Below, piece by piece: positions 9,810-20,513 of a stretch of 64,000 bases of DNA. The stretch is from Globisporangium splendens (Eukaryota; Oomycota; Peronosporomycetes; Pythiales; Pythiaceae). Both the position numbers and the translations under genes were made by a program. Position 1 is the stretch's first letter, and every line of letters begins with the position of its first letter. Location of the stretch: contig VFIW01000089.1 of the NCBI GenBank assembly GCA_006386115.1, positions 62,001-126,000 of the forward strand, in the 5' to 3' direction. The notes beneath the pieces were generated by a model. The model had not been told where the DNA came from. It was given only the letters and a program-made list of their open reading frames with translations, and did no database searches.

Positions 9810-11769
9810 CTAATTTACAAGCGTGGTGAAGTTGGCTTCCGGGCCGTCCCTGCCATTCGTGCCCCAACTCGCGACCCCTGCCACGGTTAAAAAGTACGTC
9901 AGATTCGGCTCGAGGTTCGCAATCGTGGTGTTTGTGTCCAGGCCACGATACACTTCGACGCTGTTCAGACGCAGAGAGTACCCGTCTACTTCTTTGAGCG
10001 GCTCCCAAGAGATATTGGCACTCGTGGCCGTGACATTGAGCACCACAGGAGGTGACGATGGCCTCTCGATGGCCAGGTACGTAGCTGCACATGCATATTA
10101 ACGTCAGTAAGCATGCCATAGCAAAATGATAAAACCGATCGTGTGTACGTACGAATAGTTTCCAGATACGAGCTCCACCCCCAAGCTGCATATCCTTGGA
10201 CGAATCCCCCCAAGGCTGCTGACTGCGCCGCAGCAGCTAATGGCGTCGGGAACCGCGTGAACGGGATGATCAGTGCAGAGAGCATCGTATGGTGCAGATG
10301 AAAGTCCGTCGAATGGAAAAGCGCCCACGAGATCAGCACCCAGCTCACGAGCAGGAAGTACAGCAAGACGTACTTCTTCCAGATGCCCACACGGTACAGT
10401 TGGCGCAGGAATACGAAGGCGCAGACGAGTGCAATCACCACGATGCACGCTATCACGATGTAAGTACCGGCGTTCGTGTGTGTGTTCTCGTAGCCTCCGA
10501 TATCGAAGTTTAGCCACGGCACAAACGATATGAAGTTCAAGTGAAGCAGCAGATGGTAAGGCAGCACATAGCAGACGCCCCACAGCACCATGCGTCGCAC
10601 GATCGGCAGCTGGTTCCAGTTACTGAAAGTGTACGCTGGCGCCAATCGGAACACGAAGCTGCTCGCTGCGACCAGCACAAACACCTCCCCGAGCGTGCGG
10701 AGCGCGATCCCCGTGTAGTCGACGCTCGCCGTCTGAGCGATCATGCGCACATAGACGAACCCCCACGCGACGAGCCCATAGTAGAGCATCGCGGGGTTCG
10801 TCCGCGGGAGCAACGCGTATCCGAAGAAGATGGCAATCGCGATCGCCAGGATCCCCCACGACAGGTCCGTGCAATACGAGCTCGATCCTTTCTTGAACTC
10901 GATGGTCTTTGGGAACCACGAAAGGTACTCGCGACTGTCCACTCCGTGCGCTGGCGAGCCGTAGAAGGCGTTGGCTGCCCCCGAGTACTTGTAATACCCG
11001 CAGCCGCCGTTCGAGCCGATCACACCGGCGTGGATGGCAGCGCGACAAATCCGTGAGTCCGCTCTGTAGCACAGCGATAAGGAAGTAAAAGGCACACAAG
11101 AGAGCCGTCAATATGAAAATGGACGATGGAACTCTGCAAAGAGAGTGTCCAACATTACCTGTAGGGTCCTGAGCCGTACACTGCCAGCGATGAGGACCCA
11201 TCTGCAACGCATAAAGCCACACGTGAGCATTAACCAGTACACAATAGAGAGCAACACAGCTTTCTGTCCTGAATTACAGATCCAAGGTCATACATACCGA
11301 CGTTGCACTTTGTGGGGCACCGGAAGGCCGACCAATCGGACTCGAACGGCCGGCAGTCGATGCCGTTGAGGCCGCAGTTGTCGTCATACGCCCAGGACCT
11401 GCACCCGATGAACTCTGGCTCTGCGCCGTTGTCGTCGTCCATTTTCGCGGCGAAGAAGCTCAGGTGAAACAGCAGCAGCAGCAGCATGAACGCCACGCTC
11501 GAGTAGATGATGAGCACGCCGTTTACGCGCAGATACAGCCGCGTCGTCTCTCTGGAGGACTGCACCGCCAGCTTCTCGTTGCCGTCCGTGTCGTCGCCGC
11601 ACGAGACACTGGAGGCGCGTGAGTGCTCTCTCGTGGCTCGTACATACGCCAACGTGGGCGTGGTGCTGAGGTCGGGACTCATGCTCGCGCTCTCTGTGTC
11701 TGGCTCCTGGAGACTGCTGGTCGCCATCGGCGCAACGCCCATCGTCGCGCTGGTGCGAGTGAAGTGCAT
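9810..11769 (-). CDS. LCCL-domain seven-helix membrane protein with C-terminal fibronectin III domain
   Basis: Four exons (minus strand): 11769-11298, 11201-11159, 11063-10153 and 10084-9810; 566 residues. Order: cytosolic Ser/Thr-rich N-terminus; TM1 (residues ~85-108, VLIIYSSVAFMLLLLLFHLS); an LCCL domain split over three exons (DNCGLNGIDCRP, FRCPTKCNV, AVYGSGPYRADSRICRAAIH, then AG-IGSNGG); about six further helices; and a short FN3 module (VVLNVTATSANISWEPL to the stop). LCCL domains bind lipid or carbohydrate and occur in secreted and fungal/apicomplexan surface proteins. With the N-terminus inside, both LCCL and FN3 would face outside. The start could also be the second or third Met (11742 or 11727). 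Confidence 0.82.
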
Positions 11770-12343
11770 GCTTCAACTGGGGGAGTGCGCCTGCGAGAGA
11801 GGACACGAATCGGTGAGTACGCGTGACGGATGCCTCAGCTCCAACTCCGACGTACGTTATGCAGACAGAGAGCTCGATCCTCCTGCACGATGCGGACAAG
11901 CCCAATGTCAATGTGCGAACGCACCTGCGGCAGCTTGTCACAGATATTCCGAGAAAATATAGCATCTGACAGTAGCATTTTTCATCCAATGAAACCACGT
12001 TTGTGTCCTTTTCGTCCAATCAAACATTGTAATTTTAGGGTTAGGACTGCCATTGCACTCGCAGTCTCTGATCTGAGTGCCACGCATGGGACGCGTCGTC
12101 GTCGTCTTGGTGTATTTATAGCGTTCGCGTGGATGTTTTGATAGCTGAAACGCATTTGCCCTCTCTTGCCAAAATAGACCAGCGAACGCGCATCGAAAGA
12201 TCGTTCATCAACATCCTCTGGATCGTATTTTCAGTTAAAGGGTCAGGTTGCTCTGGAAGATCTTTTCTGGATGCAGAAGAAGAAACACACATCCGATCCA
12301 ATGACCGCTAGTGTCATGCGCTCTTGGTTACCAGCGCTGCCAA
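11770..12343. promoter_or_regulatory. Upstream region of the LCCL gene with paired CCAAT sites
   Basis: About 570 bp without a supported gene. CCAAT occurs at 11986-11990 and 12016-12020, each inside a near-repeat (TTTTCATCCAATGAAA and TTTTCGTCCAATCAAA) 30 bp apart. They lie 215-250 bp upstream of the LCCL protein start and read ATTGG in its direction. Nothing else was recognised. Confidence 0.4.
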
Positions 12344-13422
12344 TCAAAGCTCCAGCATTGGCTTCGGCATGAAGACCACGGTGCAGTACCCGTTGGGATG
12401 TCGACATGCTCTGGGTAGTCTGTGCTTGCCCAGCACTCGTGGTCGATAGGAAACTGGTCTAGCTGAGGCGTCAATGACTTCACATTTTTGGTTTAGAGGG
12501 GAAAATGTTGTGCGAAAGCTTGCTTGCATGAAAGAACGGAAAGATTGCGTCCTTCAACTCAAAGTCGTGGCGTCTGCCTTCATCCGAAAGTGGCACTCGC
12601 ACGTCTTGAAATCAGGCTGAAAAACGACCGTGACTCAGTTCGGATGCAGCTGAACTCTAGGTACTTTGCCCGCATTTGGAAAACGATCATCAACCACCAC
12701 ATGATCCTGACACGCAAAGCCAGCAAGCCCATCAAAACGATCAAGGCGTTCGCCATTATCACGACCGCCGATCAACAGCTGAATCATCCAGTGAAAGTCG
12801 CGGCTGTTCAAATAGAAGTCAACCTCGCTGCGAACTTGAGAACCTCCAACAGCATCAAGAAATGAGTCGGACACCTCAGGAAAATGCCATAGCAGCGATT
12901 TGCAGAGCGAGCGAGACCTTCCATAAAGAGATGCTGGAACTCTGCTTCCGTTGAGAGATCGGTGCTGCCGACTGTCGATTGCGTCAGCACAAAGGCCGAC
13001 ATATTCTCAAGAATGCTTCTAATGAGAGAGTCGAGCGATTCGGGGTTACGCCAGGCACGAACAGGATAAAACTTGTTCAAGAAATAGCCTCGAGCCAACG
13101 GCGATGAGAACATCAGAGATCCATTCTTCTCAACCAGTGAGCCACTCTTTTTCAAATACAGCAGTGGCCCAAATTCACGGCCCTGAAGTTGGGAGGTGTC
13201 CTCTTAGGCGCACTCGCTCGCCAAACACTTGAGAACGATATCACGAACGTCTCGATCCACGGGCTTCGAGTGACTGATGCCAAAGCAGCGGTCTGGTACA
13301 GTGAGAAATTCTTCCGACATGTAATATCGAAGCACAGCAGACCCTTCTGGGCTCGGATCTTCACGAAATCCCCAACTTAACTTCTGCACCGAAAGCTCTG
13401 CGACCAGCAAGGAGATTGACAC
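12344..13422 (-). pseudogene. Decayed Crinkler/REase-like oomycete family relic
   Basis: Minus-strand coding-like fragments lie in order but in different frames: 13422-13204, 13155-12808, ~12874-12635 and 12529-12344. The first two share a frame and are separated by one in-frame TAA at about 13204-13206. A frame change then falls near 12870 and others after 12640. Fragments such as VLRYYMSEEFL, SEVDFYLNSRDFHWMIQLL, GERLDRFDGLAG and NGYCTVVF follow the usual order of a large oomycete family found in Crinkler C-termini and related NTPase-REase proteins (E-x-D-F-Y-hN, then VELL-G, then H/D-RF, then GKY). Recognition is from memory of the family, so moderate. No intact start or Walker motifs are seen. 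Most likely a dead copy. Confidence 0.5.
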
Positions 13423-13808
13423 CTAATCTAATCTGGTCTCTGGCATCATCCGCCTCTCGCTCCGTGCCTGGGTGGCTGGACAACAAAGAAGCAGCAGCAG
13501 TGCCACCCTCGCGTTTGATGCATGCACATACCGAAAGCAGTCCGCCGCAATCTCACAACTTGTCCGACAAACCTGCTTGCGTTTGCCAATCAAGCAGCAC
13601 AACTCTCAGCACCACAGTCTGCTAACATGTATGAGACTTGACGTCTTCCTGTATTCATTTGTTGTCGCTTTCGCTCCAAATTCATAGTATTTGTTTTTTG
13701 CTGCTGCTGTGCCCAGCACCTGTGGTCACCTGTGGTCGTCGTTATGCACTGACGCATTCCCACTCTCTCCTACAAAATAGACAAAAGATACGCGCACAGA
13801 ATCTACAT
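13423..13808. other. Intergenic stretch, nothing recognised
   Basis: About 385 bp between the relic and the 3' end of the UBA-PDZ-HEAT gene. AT- and CT-rich; no open frame with coding character, RNA gene or repeat recognised. Confidence 0.5.
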
Positions 13809-16800
13809 CTAGGTCAAGTACGCTTCCAAGAGCGCCTGGGTGGTCTCAGCGGCCTCGCGGACGTCGGCATCGGCTTCAGTATCGGCGCGCGCCAACTTCC
13901 ACACAATCTCTAATGTGTTTTCCGTCGTGCTCGGGTCGTTCAGGATCGGAACGAGGACGCCCAGCGCGCGGAGCGCACGGAAGCGAAGGTTCGCCGTCTT
14001 GGACGCTAGCTCTTCCGTGACCGTCTCAATCACTTCGCGAAGCTTCTCGATCTCCTTGAGCTCGTTCGCCAAAAGCTCCAAGGCGGCAAGCCCCGTAACA
14101 CGGCTGTGGAACGTCGATTGCAAGCACAACGAGATCTGTGGAATGCCTTTCTCTGCAAGCCACTCACTACCTAACGACTTGACGAAGACCGGAAGATTCG
14201 CGCACACGGCGGCTCGGACATCGTGCACGGGGTCCATCATCAATTTCAAGCATCCGTCGGCAAACTGCACCGGAGCCGAGGATCCGTCAGTGCGTTCCGC
14301 CCACGCAGCAACACACTGGACAAACTTCACTCGCACACGCCATTGTGCAGACGTTTGAAGCGATTGAATCTCTGGAACCATCATGGATGTAATCGTCTCA
14401 GAGGAACTGTCGCAATGCCGAGCCATTTCTTCCAACAACGACGCACGGATGTTGGCGTCTTGGTTGTCGTCGAGCAGCTCCGCAAAGATTGGCACCAAGT
14501 CATCATAGTTACTACTACCGACAAGTTGCAAGGACTTCCCGACGGACTTTGCCAGAGCTTGTCGAACGGCTACAGACACGTCCGTCGCAAGACGGTAAGT
14601 CGCTGGGAGTACAGATCGCATTATCTTCATCTGTGCGGCAACCACGAACTCGTTCGTGCTATTGACCAGAGACAATCTGTCAAATGCGACTGTTTCATCT
14701 TCGTCAATGGAAATACTTGACGCGCGTCCGCCATCAGACCCAGCAGTCTTTTCTCTTCGCACCGCCAGCTCAACCAGAGCTTCGCCCATGAAGAATGCAC
14801 CCTCTGCACACGCTTTTCGAACTTCTACCGTCGGATCTCGCACCATCGCAACGAAATGATCCACAAGAACATCCGTGTACTCGTGGCCAAACGCACGGCA
14901 AAACGCTGGCAGGGTTCGTGCGGTTTCTAAACGCACTTGCCACGACGAATCGGATGTGTACGTATTGACCATGGGGACCATCTGGATGTACAACAATCGC
15001 AGCGAGTTCTTTGCTTCTTCTTTCGACACATTCGGCTTGGCATAAAGAATTCGGCGCAGGTTAGTTGCCAGCTGAATGCAACTCTTGACAGCAAAGATCC
15101 GTACGATATCGTGGCTATCGGCTGTCGCCTTTTCTAAAAGCTGCACGGTCCACGCAGCGGCCGATGAGCCAGCAGCATTTGCCAAATCCGCGATAATTGA
15201 AGTGACTGCACGGCGCACCAGCGGGTTGTCATCGATGCACATGCGCTCGAACATTCCACGAAGCTGCACTGGGACATCACCATCCACGCGAGGATACACC
15301 ATCGCGAGCAGCGAGACAGGCACAATGCGCGCGGTTGGGCTTGAGCTAATACTGTGGCGAGCCATCATTGGTACGATCAGCGTACCCACCTCTTTATCGG
15401 CGAGCGAGAGAATCACCATCTTGAATGCATTCACCATCACATCCCACGTCGCATGGTTTTCAATAATCGAAAGACTCTCCAACACGTGCAAAATCACACT
15501 CAACAGCAATGTGTAGCGCTGCTCGTACAGACCAATGACGCGTGACTTTGTACCATTCACCCCGTCCTTTGTAGTAGCCTTATCGGAGACATACCGCTGC
15601 ATCTCAGCCGACCGCTTCGCGAGCCATCCGAGGAATTGAATCGTTCGGATAACCGTACTTTCTCCTTTATCGTCGTACTCGTGGATCTGGGAGAACAAGT
15701 TGAGAAGAAATCGTCTCTCCGTGCACATTTCCCCACTTCGTTCTTCTTGGAGCTGCTGGGTTTCTTGCAGCAGGACACGATCCCACTCCTCGTTCGACGG
15801 AATAAACTGGTTAAGCGGGTTTGGATACGAACCATTCAGCGTTGGTGGGTGATACTCCTCCGTACTTAAATATTGAAAGAGTGCGACGGCAACAAGTTTC
15901 GGGAAAACCAGGACAGCTTGATGAATCTTCAACTGGAACACACGGAACGACATGCGATCTTGCTCTGGAACGGGGCGTTCCGTCTTCTGCTGTCGGATAT
16001 TCATCGAGAGTTGCTTCCGTAGGATCTTGTACTCGTCTTGGGGAACAATGATCAGCTCCAGTTGCAAAGGTCGAGTCGCCGTTTCGATCATGCGCAACGT
16101 TTCCTTGTGCGTCATCTTGGTGATTTGCACGCCATTGAGCGCAACGAGCCAACTCGACCGTTTAATGGCCGCTCGTTCGGCGGCACCACCGGGCTTGATG
16201 TCGACCACAATCGTTCGCTACAGCAACCATATACAAACTCGTTTTTAGTACATCACACCATTGATCTCGAGAGCGTACAAAGAAAAAAACTGGTACCTCC
16301 AAGATATTCTCCACCGTCAGCCCCAAAGGACCGGCAGGGATACACGCAGAATAAAGAGTACCACCCCAGCACTTGGCTGGGTTCGCTGGATCCCAATTGT
16401 AGCCAACCACGCAGCGAAAGTCGCTGGAAAGGCGGTCTTCGTTCAGAAAGTTGTTGACGGCACGATCCAAGCTGAACTCTGCGAGTAACAACAAGTCCAC
16501 GATGACCTTGTACTCGACCGATTGGTCGCCAATAGCGTCAACCATCGATTCCACCGCCCGGCAGAGAGTCTGGAGACCATACTTTGGCTCGACTTTTTCT
16601 TCCATAATCTCCGGCGTTTCATCAGGCGTGTCCATCACGACGTCACCATCCTGATCATGCGCCGAATTCACCGTTGCAGGCTCAGGAACAGGCATTGGAC
16701 CAGGTGCAGGAGCTGGTGCTTCGTGTTTAAGCTCGACTTCCGCTTCTTGCTCCTGCATTTGCTCCACATCGTCTTCTTCCTCATCAATGTCAACTTCGCG

Positions 16801-17901
16801 GTATTTTGGGGTGCTGGGAGGTGGCGGCGTCGGAGCAGCAGTTGGAGTAGCTGGGACTTCTTTAGGTAGCGCGGTTTCTTGAGCAGCAGTCACTACTTCA
16901 GCGGCATTTACTTTCGCGGGGGTAGGATGCGGCGGGTGCGACTCTGGAGCGCGTCGAAATCGAAGGGTGGACGGAACAGGAATCTGTAATCGGCAATATA
17001 CAACAACAGTAACAATCGTATTAGATAAACCAACGCATTCGCAAGAAAGTATAACACAACATACTTCATTCGACAACTGCTGGACGATAGCAGCGCAATT
17101 CTTGGCGTTCAAAAGAGAATCCCCAAACGACAACAGCACATCTGATTTGTGGATTCCAGCGACGGCTGCAGGGCCGCCTGGGGTCACCGATTGCACTACC
17201 GCGCGATCAAACACGTTCCCGATCTGCCACTTCAAATTGGCGTCGACAACGACCACTTCGTACGTTCCAGGCTCCTTCAGCAACTCTTTGATCGCAGCAG
17301 CATCGTCTGAGGAATCTGAAACAGAAGGCGAAGCGGGCACCACTGGATGATGCAAGGGTTCCAGCGGTTGGGCTTCGATTGGTTTAATCGCGGATGGAGC
17401 AGGTGGGATGGTGGCTGCTGCCGTCGATGCTGGCGCAGCAGGTGGATGCGGCGTCGGTGTCTGCACGGGTTCAGGGGCCGGGAAAAGCGGATTATGATTC
17501 GCGACTTCCTCTTCCTCTTCATCGCTCGATTCCTCAAAGTCCGCATCGGCGCCGTGCTCCGCGAAGTAGATCTCCACGGCCTTTTGTAAATTGTTCTTCG
17601 TGCGTCGCAGCAGATCGAGAATCAGATCTTTCTTCACATCGCCCCCGAGCAGATCGCTCAGCTCCGTCGCTTCTTTCGACCACTCGTCATCACTGTCGTC
17701 GACGTCGCCCTCCACGTCGTTCTGCTTAAGCTCGGCGCCGTTGGCGACCTCGGCCTGGAAGTAGAGATCCACGGCCTTATTCGGATCGTTCCCGGCCTGA
17801 TCGAGCAGCGCCAGGATGCGCTCCTTCGAGAGATTCTTGTCGCTCGGGCCGATAATCGCGCGGATCACGTCCACGAGGGCGTCCTTCTTCTTGGCGTCCA
17901 T
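13809..17901 (-). CDS. UBA-PDZ-UBA-PDZ-HEAT scaffold (PP2A regulatory subunit A-like)
   Basis: Three exons (minus): 17901-17065, 16983-16297 and 16217-13809; 1310 residues, all junctions phase 0. Domains in order: two UBA/CUE-like three-helix segments (~5-50, RILALLDQAGNDPNKAVDLYF; ~77-117, DLILDLLRRTKNNLQKAVEIYF); PDZ-1 (~215-280, VVQSVTPGGPAAVAGIHKSD); a Pro- and acid-rich linker; a third UBA-like helix set (~435-470); PDZ-2 (~490-560, IKPGGAAERAAIKRSSWLVAL); then ~750 residues of HEAT repeats (VRKACAEGAFFMGEAL, DVRAAVCANLPVFVKSLGSEWL) resembling PP2A PR65/PP4R1 scaffolds. PR65-type HEAT arrays hold a phosphatase catalytic subunit. The PDZ and UBA modules would add peptide and ubiquitin targeting (inference). 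Both PDZ-2 and the UBA sit on the same polypeptide because the splice joins ENILE to RTIVVDIKPGG in frame. Confidence 0.82.
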
Positions 17902-18232
17902 GGCAGCGTTCTCTCACGAGAAAAGAAAGAAAGAAAAGAATAAATCAGTCCGCACAGGCGCTTTCTCTCTCTCTCTCTTGCCTTTTGCTCTCTTCTGTTG
18001 CTGCTTCCCCCTTCAACACACACAGGCGATACTGTGGGTATGCGACTGCGCTCTCCTCCTTCCGCGTGATCCCCGCAGAGTCCCCTCGCGTCTCGTGCGG
18101 TGCAGCGGCGGCCTTCTTCGGTGCCCAACTGGCCCTTTTCCGCAGGAACCAAACTGCTTGCAGATTGTTTCTTCACGTCAGGGCGGGGAGGTCCGCCCTC
18201 CTCCTTTCCCCCTTTTCCCCCTTCACAGGATT

Positions 18233-18289
18233 ATACCGGTATGGTACCGGTATTACATACCGGTTTTTGGCGCGCAGACCCCCTATAAA
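18233..18289. promoter_or_regulatory. Triple ACCGGT element, E2F-like site and TATA in a divergent promoter
   Basis: Between the UBA-PDZ-HEAT gene (start 17901, minus) and UBA2 (start 18329, plus). ATACCGGTAT lies at 18233-18242, TACCGGTA at 18245-18252 and ATACCGGTTT at 18257-18266. The last overlaps TTTTTGGCGCGC (18264-18275), which fits the E2F/DP consensus TTTSGCGC. TATAAA lies at 18284-18289, 40 bp before the UBA2 ATG. Seen in sequence; roles inferred. Confidence 0.5.
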
Positions 18290-18328
18290 CCGACATTTTT
18301 GTATCGTGGCGCAAAAAAAGAGATACTG

Positions 18329-20409
18329 ATGACACCACGAGACGCGCTCGTCGCTACGCTGGTGCGTCTACATAGACCCTCATGCGCATGCGTGCAGGCT
18401 GTAATAGCGGTGGGTGAATGGCGTATCTAATGCACACTGTGTGCCTCTTGCGTCTGGTGTGGTGTTCTCTCTGTGTGTAGGGTGCAGAGCTGCGCAGCAA
18501 AGTCCAGAATGCCAAGATCCTCGTGGTCGGAGCTGGCGGAATCGGTGCGTGTTTTCTTAATATTGCCTCAATTCTCTCGCTGGAACCATCTGCTGACCAC
18601 GCGCATGTGTGTGTGTGTATGCGCATGCCCACAGGCTGTGAGCTGGTGAAGAACCTGGTGCTCAGTGGCTTTGTGAACATCCACTTGATCGATCTGGACA
18701 CGATCGACGTGTCGAACTTGAACCGCCAGTTCCTCTTCCGCTCGCACCATGTCGGACAGCCGAAGGCGCTTGTTGCAAAGGAGATCGCGTTGAGCTTCAA
18801 CCCGAAGGCGCAGATCACGGCGCACCACGGCAACATCAAGTCGTCGCAATTCGGCATCGACTACTTTGAGCAGTTCGCTCTCGTGCTCAACGCGCTCGAC
18901 AACGTCGACGCGCGCAAGCACGTCAACCGCTTATGTCTGGCAACCAACACGCCACTGATTGAGAGTGGCACCACCGGGTACCTCGGGCAGGTCTCCGTGA
19001 TCAAGAAGGGCGAGACAGAATGCTACGAGTGCACGGACAAGGTGACCCAGAAGGTGTACCCGATTTGCACGATCCGCAGCACGCCCGACAAGATGGTGCA
19101 CTGCATCGTGTGGGCGAAAGAATGCTACAAGCTGCTGTTTGGGAAGATGGAGGACTCGATGCTGTGGGAAGACCAGAGCGGAGAAGAGAAGTCGGCGTTC
19201 ATGGATCTGATCACGCGCTCGGACGACATGGTGTTCGACCCAACCTCCCTTCTGACCTATGCGCAGAACGTGTTCCACGGCCTCTTTGAGCTTGAGATCA
19301 AGAAGAAGCTCGAAATGAAAGTGTACAAGACGGCATCGAAGATTCCGCAGCCGCTCGTGCTGGAGGAAATCCTGGGAGCCAAAATGGTCGAAGCCATCAA
19401 GTTGGACGACAGCAGCAGTCAGGAACAGGCGAAGGCATGGAACGACCGCGAGGTGTGGAGCGTCGCGGAGTGCACCAAACGCTTTTTCGCGTGCATTGTG
19501 AAGATTCTGCAATCCGAGGAAGCCCGCGCACATCTCGGAAGCTACGAGTTTGACAAGGATGACGCCGTGACCATGGAGTTTGTGACCGCGGCAGCCAACC
19601 TCCGCGCTGCTGTGTTCACGATCACGATGGAGTCGCTATACAGTTGCAAGGGCATTGCTGGCAATATCATTCCTGCAATTGCTACGACCAATGCCATCGT
19701 GGCTGGCATCCAAGTGCTGGAAGCGTTCAAGATCCTTCGCGCTGCCAAGCCCATTGGTGAAACGTGTAGCTACACGTACTGCAACCGCTCATGGGACTCT
19801 CGAGGTGTGCTGCTGAATCCCGTGGCGCTCTCGAAGCCGAACCCAAAGTGCTACGTGTGCTCGAAGCACATGCTTGAGCTGGCGATTGATACGAACAAGA
19901 CGTACTTGCGAGATCTCGTGGACAAGGTGCTGAAAAAGAAACTCGGCGTGAACGAACCCACGATTTCGATCGGTTCGAGCACGATCTACGAGGAAGGCGA
20001 AGACGCCGAAGAGAGCTTGGCGGTGAATCTGAACAAGCTGCTAGTCAACCTGCCGGGCAAGGGCATTTCCCACGACACGGTGATCTCCATCGAGGACTTT
20101 TCGCAGGATTTCCGCTGCTCCATCCGCGTGCTGCACAAGGACGAAGCGGACTTTGGCGAGGAAGCGACCGAGTTTTTTGCGCTCGGCGGCGAGATCCAGC
20201 AGCTCAACGCGGCGTCTGCAGGCGACGAAGAAACGAAGGCTGGCGAGGATGAGGACGACGACGACGACGACTTTGAGATCATGGACGACGTGCCAGTGGA
20301 GCACGCATCGCCCGGCAAGAAGCGCGCGCGAAGCGAGTCGGACGATGACGTGAAGGTGGTCGCGGCTCCACCATCTGAAGCCACCTCGAAGAGATCCAAA
20401 GCTAATTAA
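18329..20409 (+). CDS. UBA2: SUMO-activating enzyme subunit 2
   Basis: Three exons: 18329-18361, 18481-18544 and 18635-20409; 623 residues (human UBA2 is 640). This is the catalytic E1 subunit that adenylates SUMO with its SAE1 partner and carries it as a thioester. Seen: the ATP-binding NAKILVVGAGGIG with CELVKNL after the splice, LIDLDTIDVSNLNRQFLF, ALDNVDARKHVNRLC, LIESGTTGYLGQV, the zinc Cys pairs TECYEC and KCYVCSKH, and the catalytic cysteine motif VYPICTIRSTP. A ubiquitin-fold domain and an acidic C-terminus with a basic nuclear signal (KKRARSE) follow. The first exon encodes only 11 residues; it is assigned because the frame and the GTGCGT donor fit. Confidence 0.95.
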
Positions 20410-20513
20410 CTTGTTTCAGTGGCACCAGCTCTCTGATCGGTTTCCATCAGTCGCTAGGCAATCGGCAGTCCTTGGTAGCATTATCCAGAATATACACCTT
20501 ATGGTACCACTAA

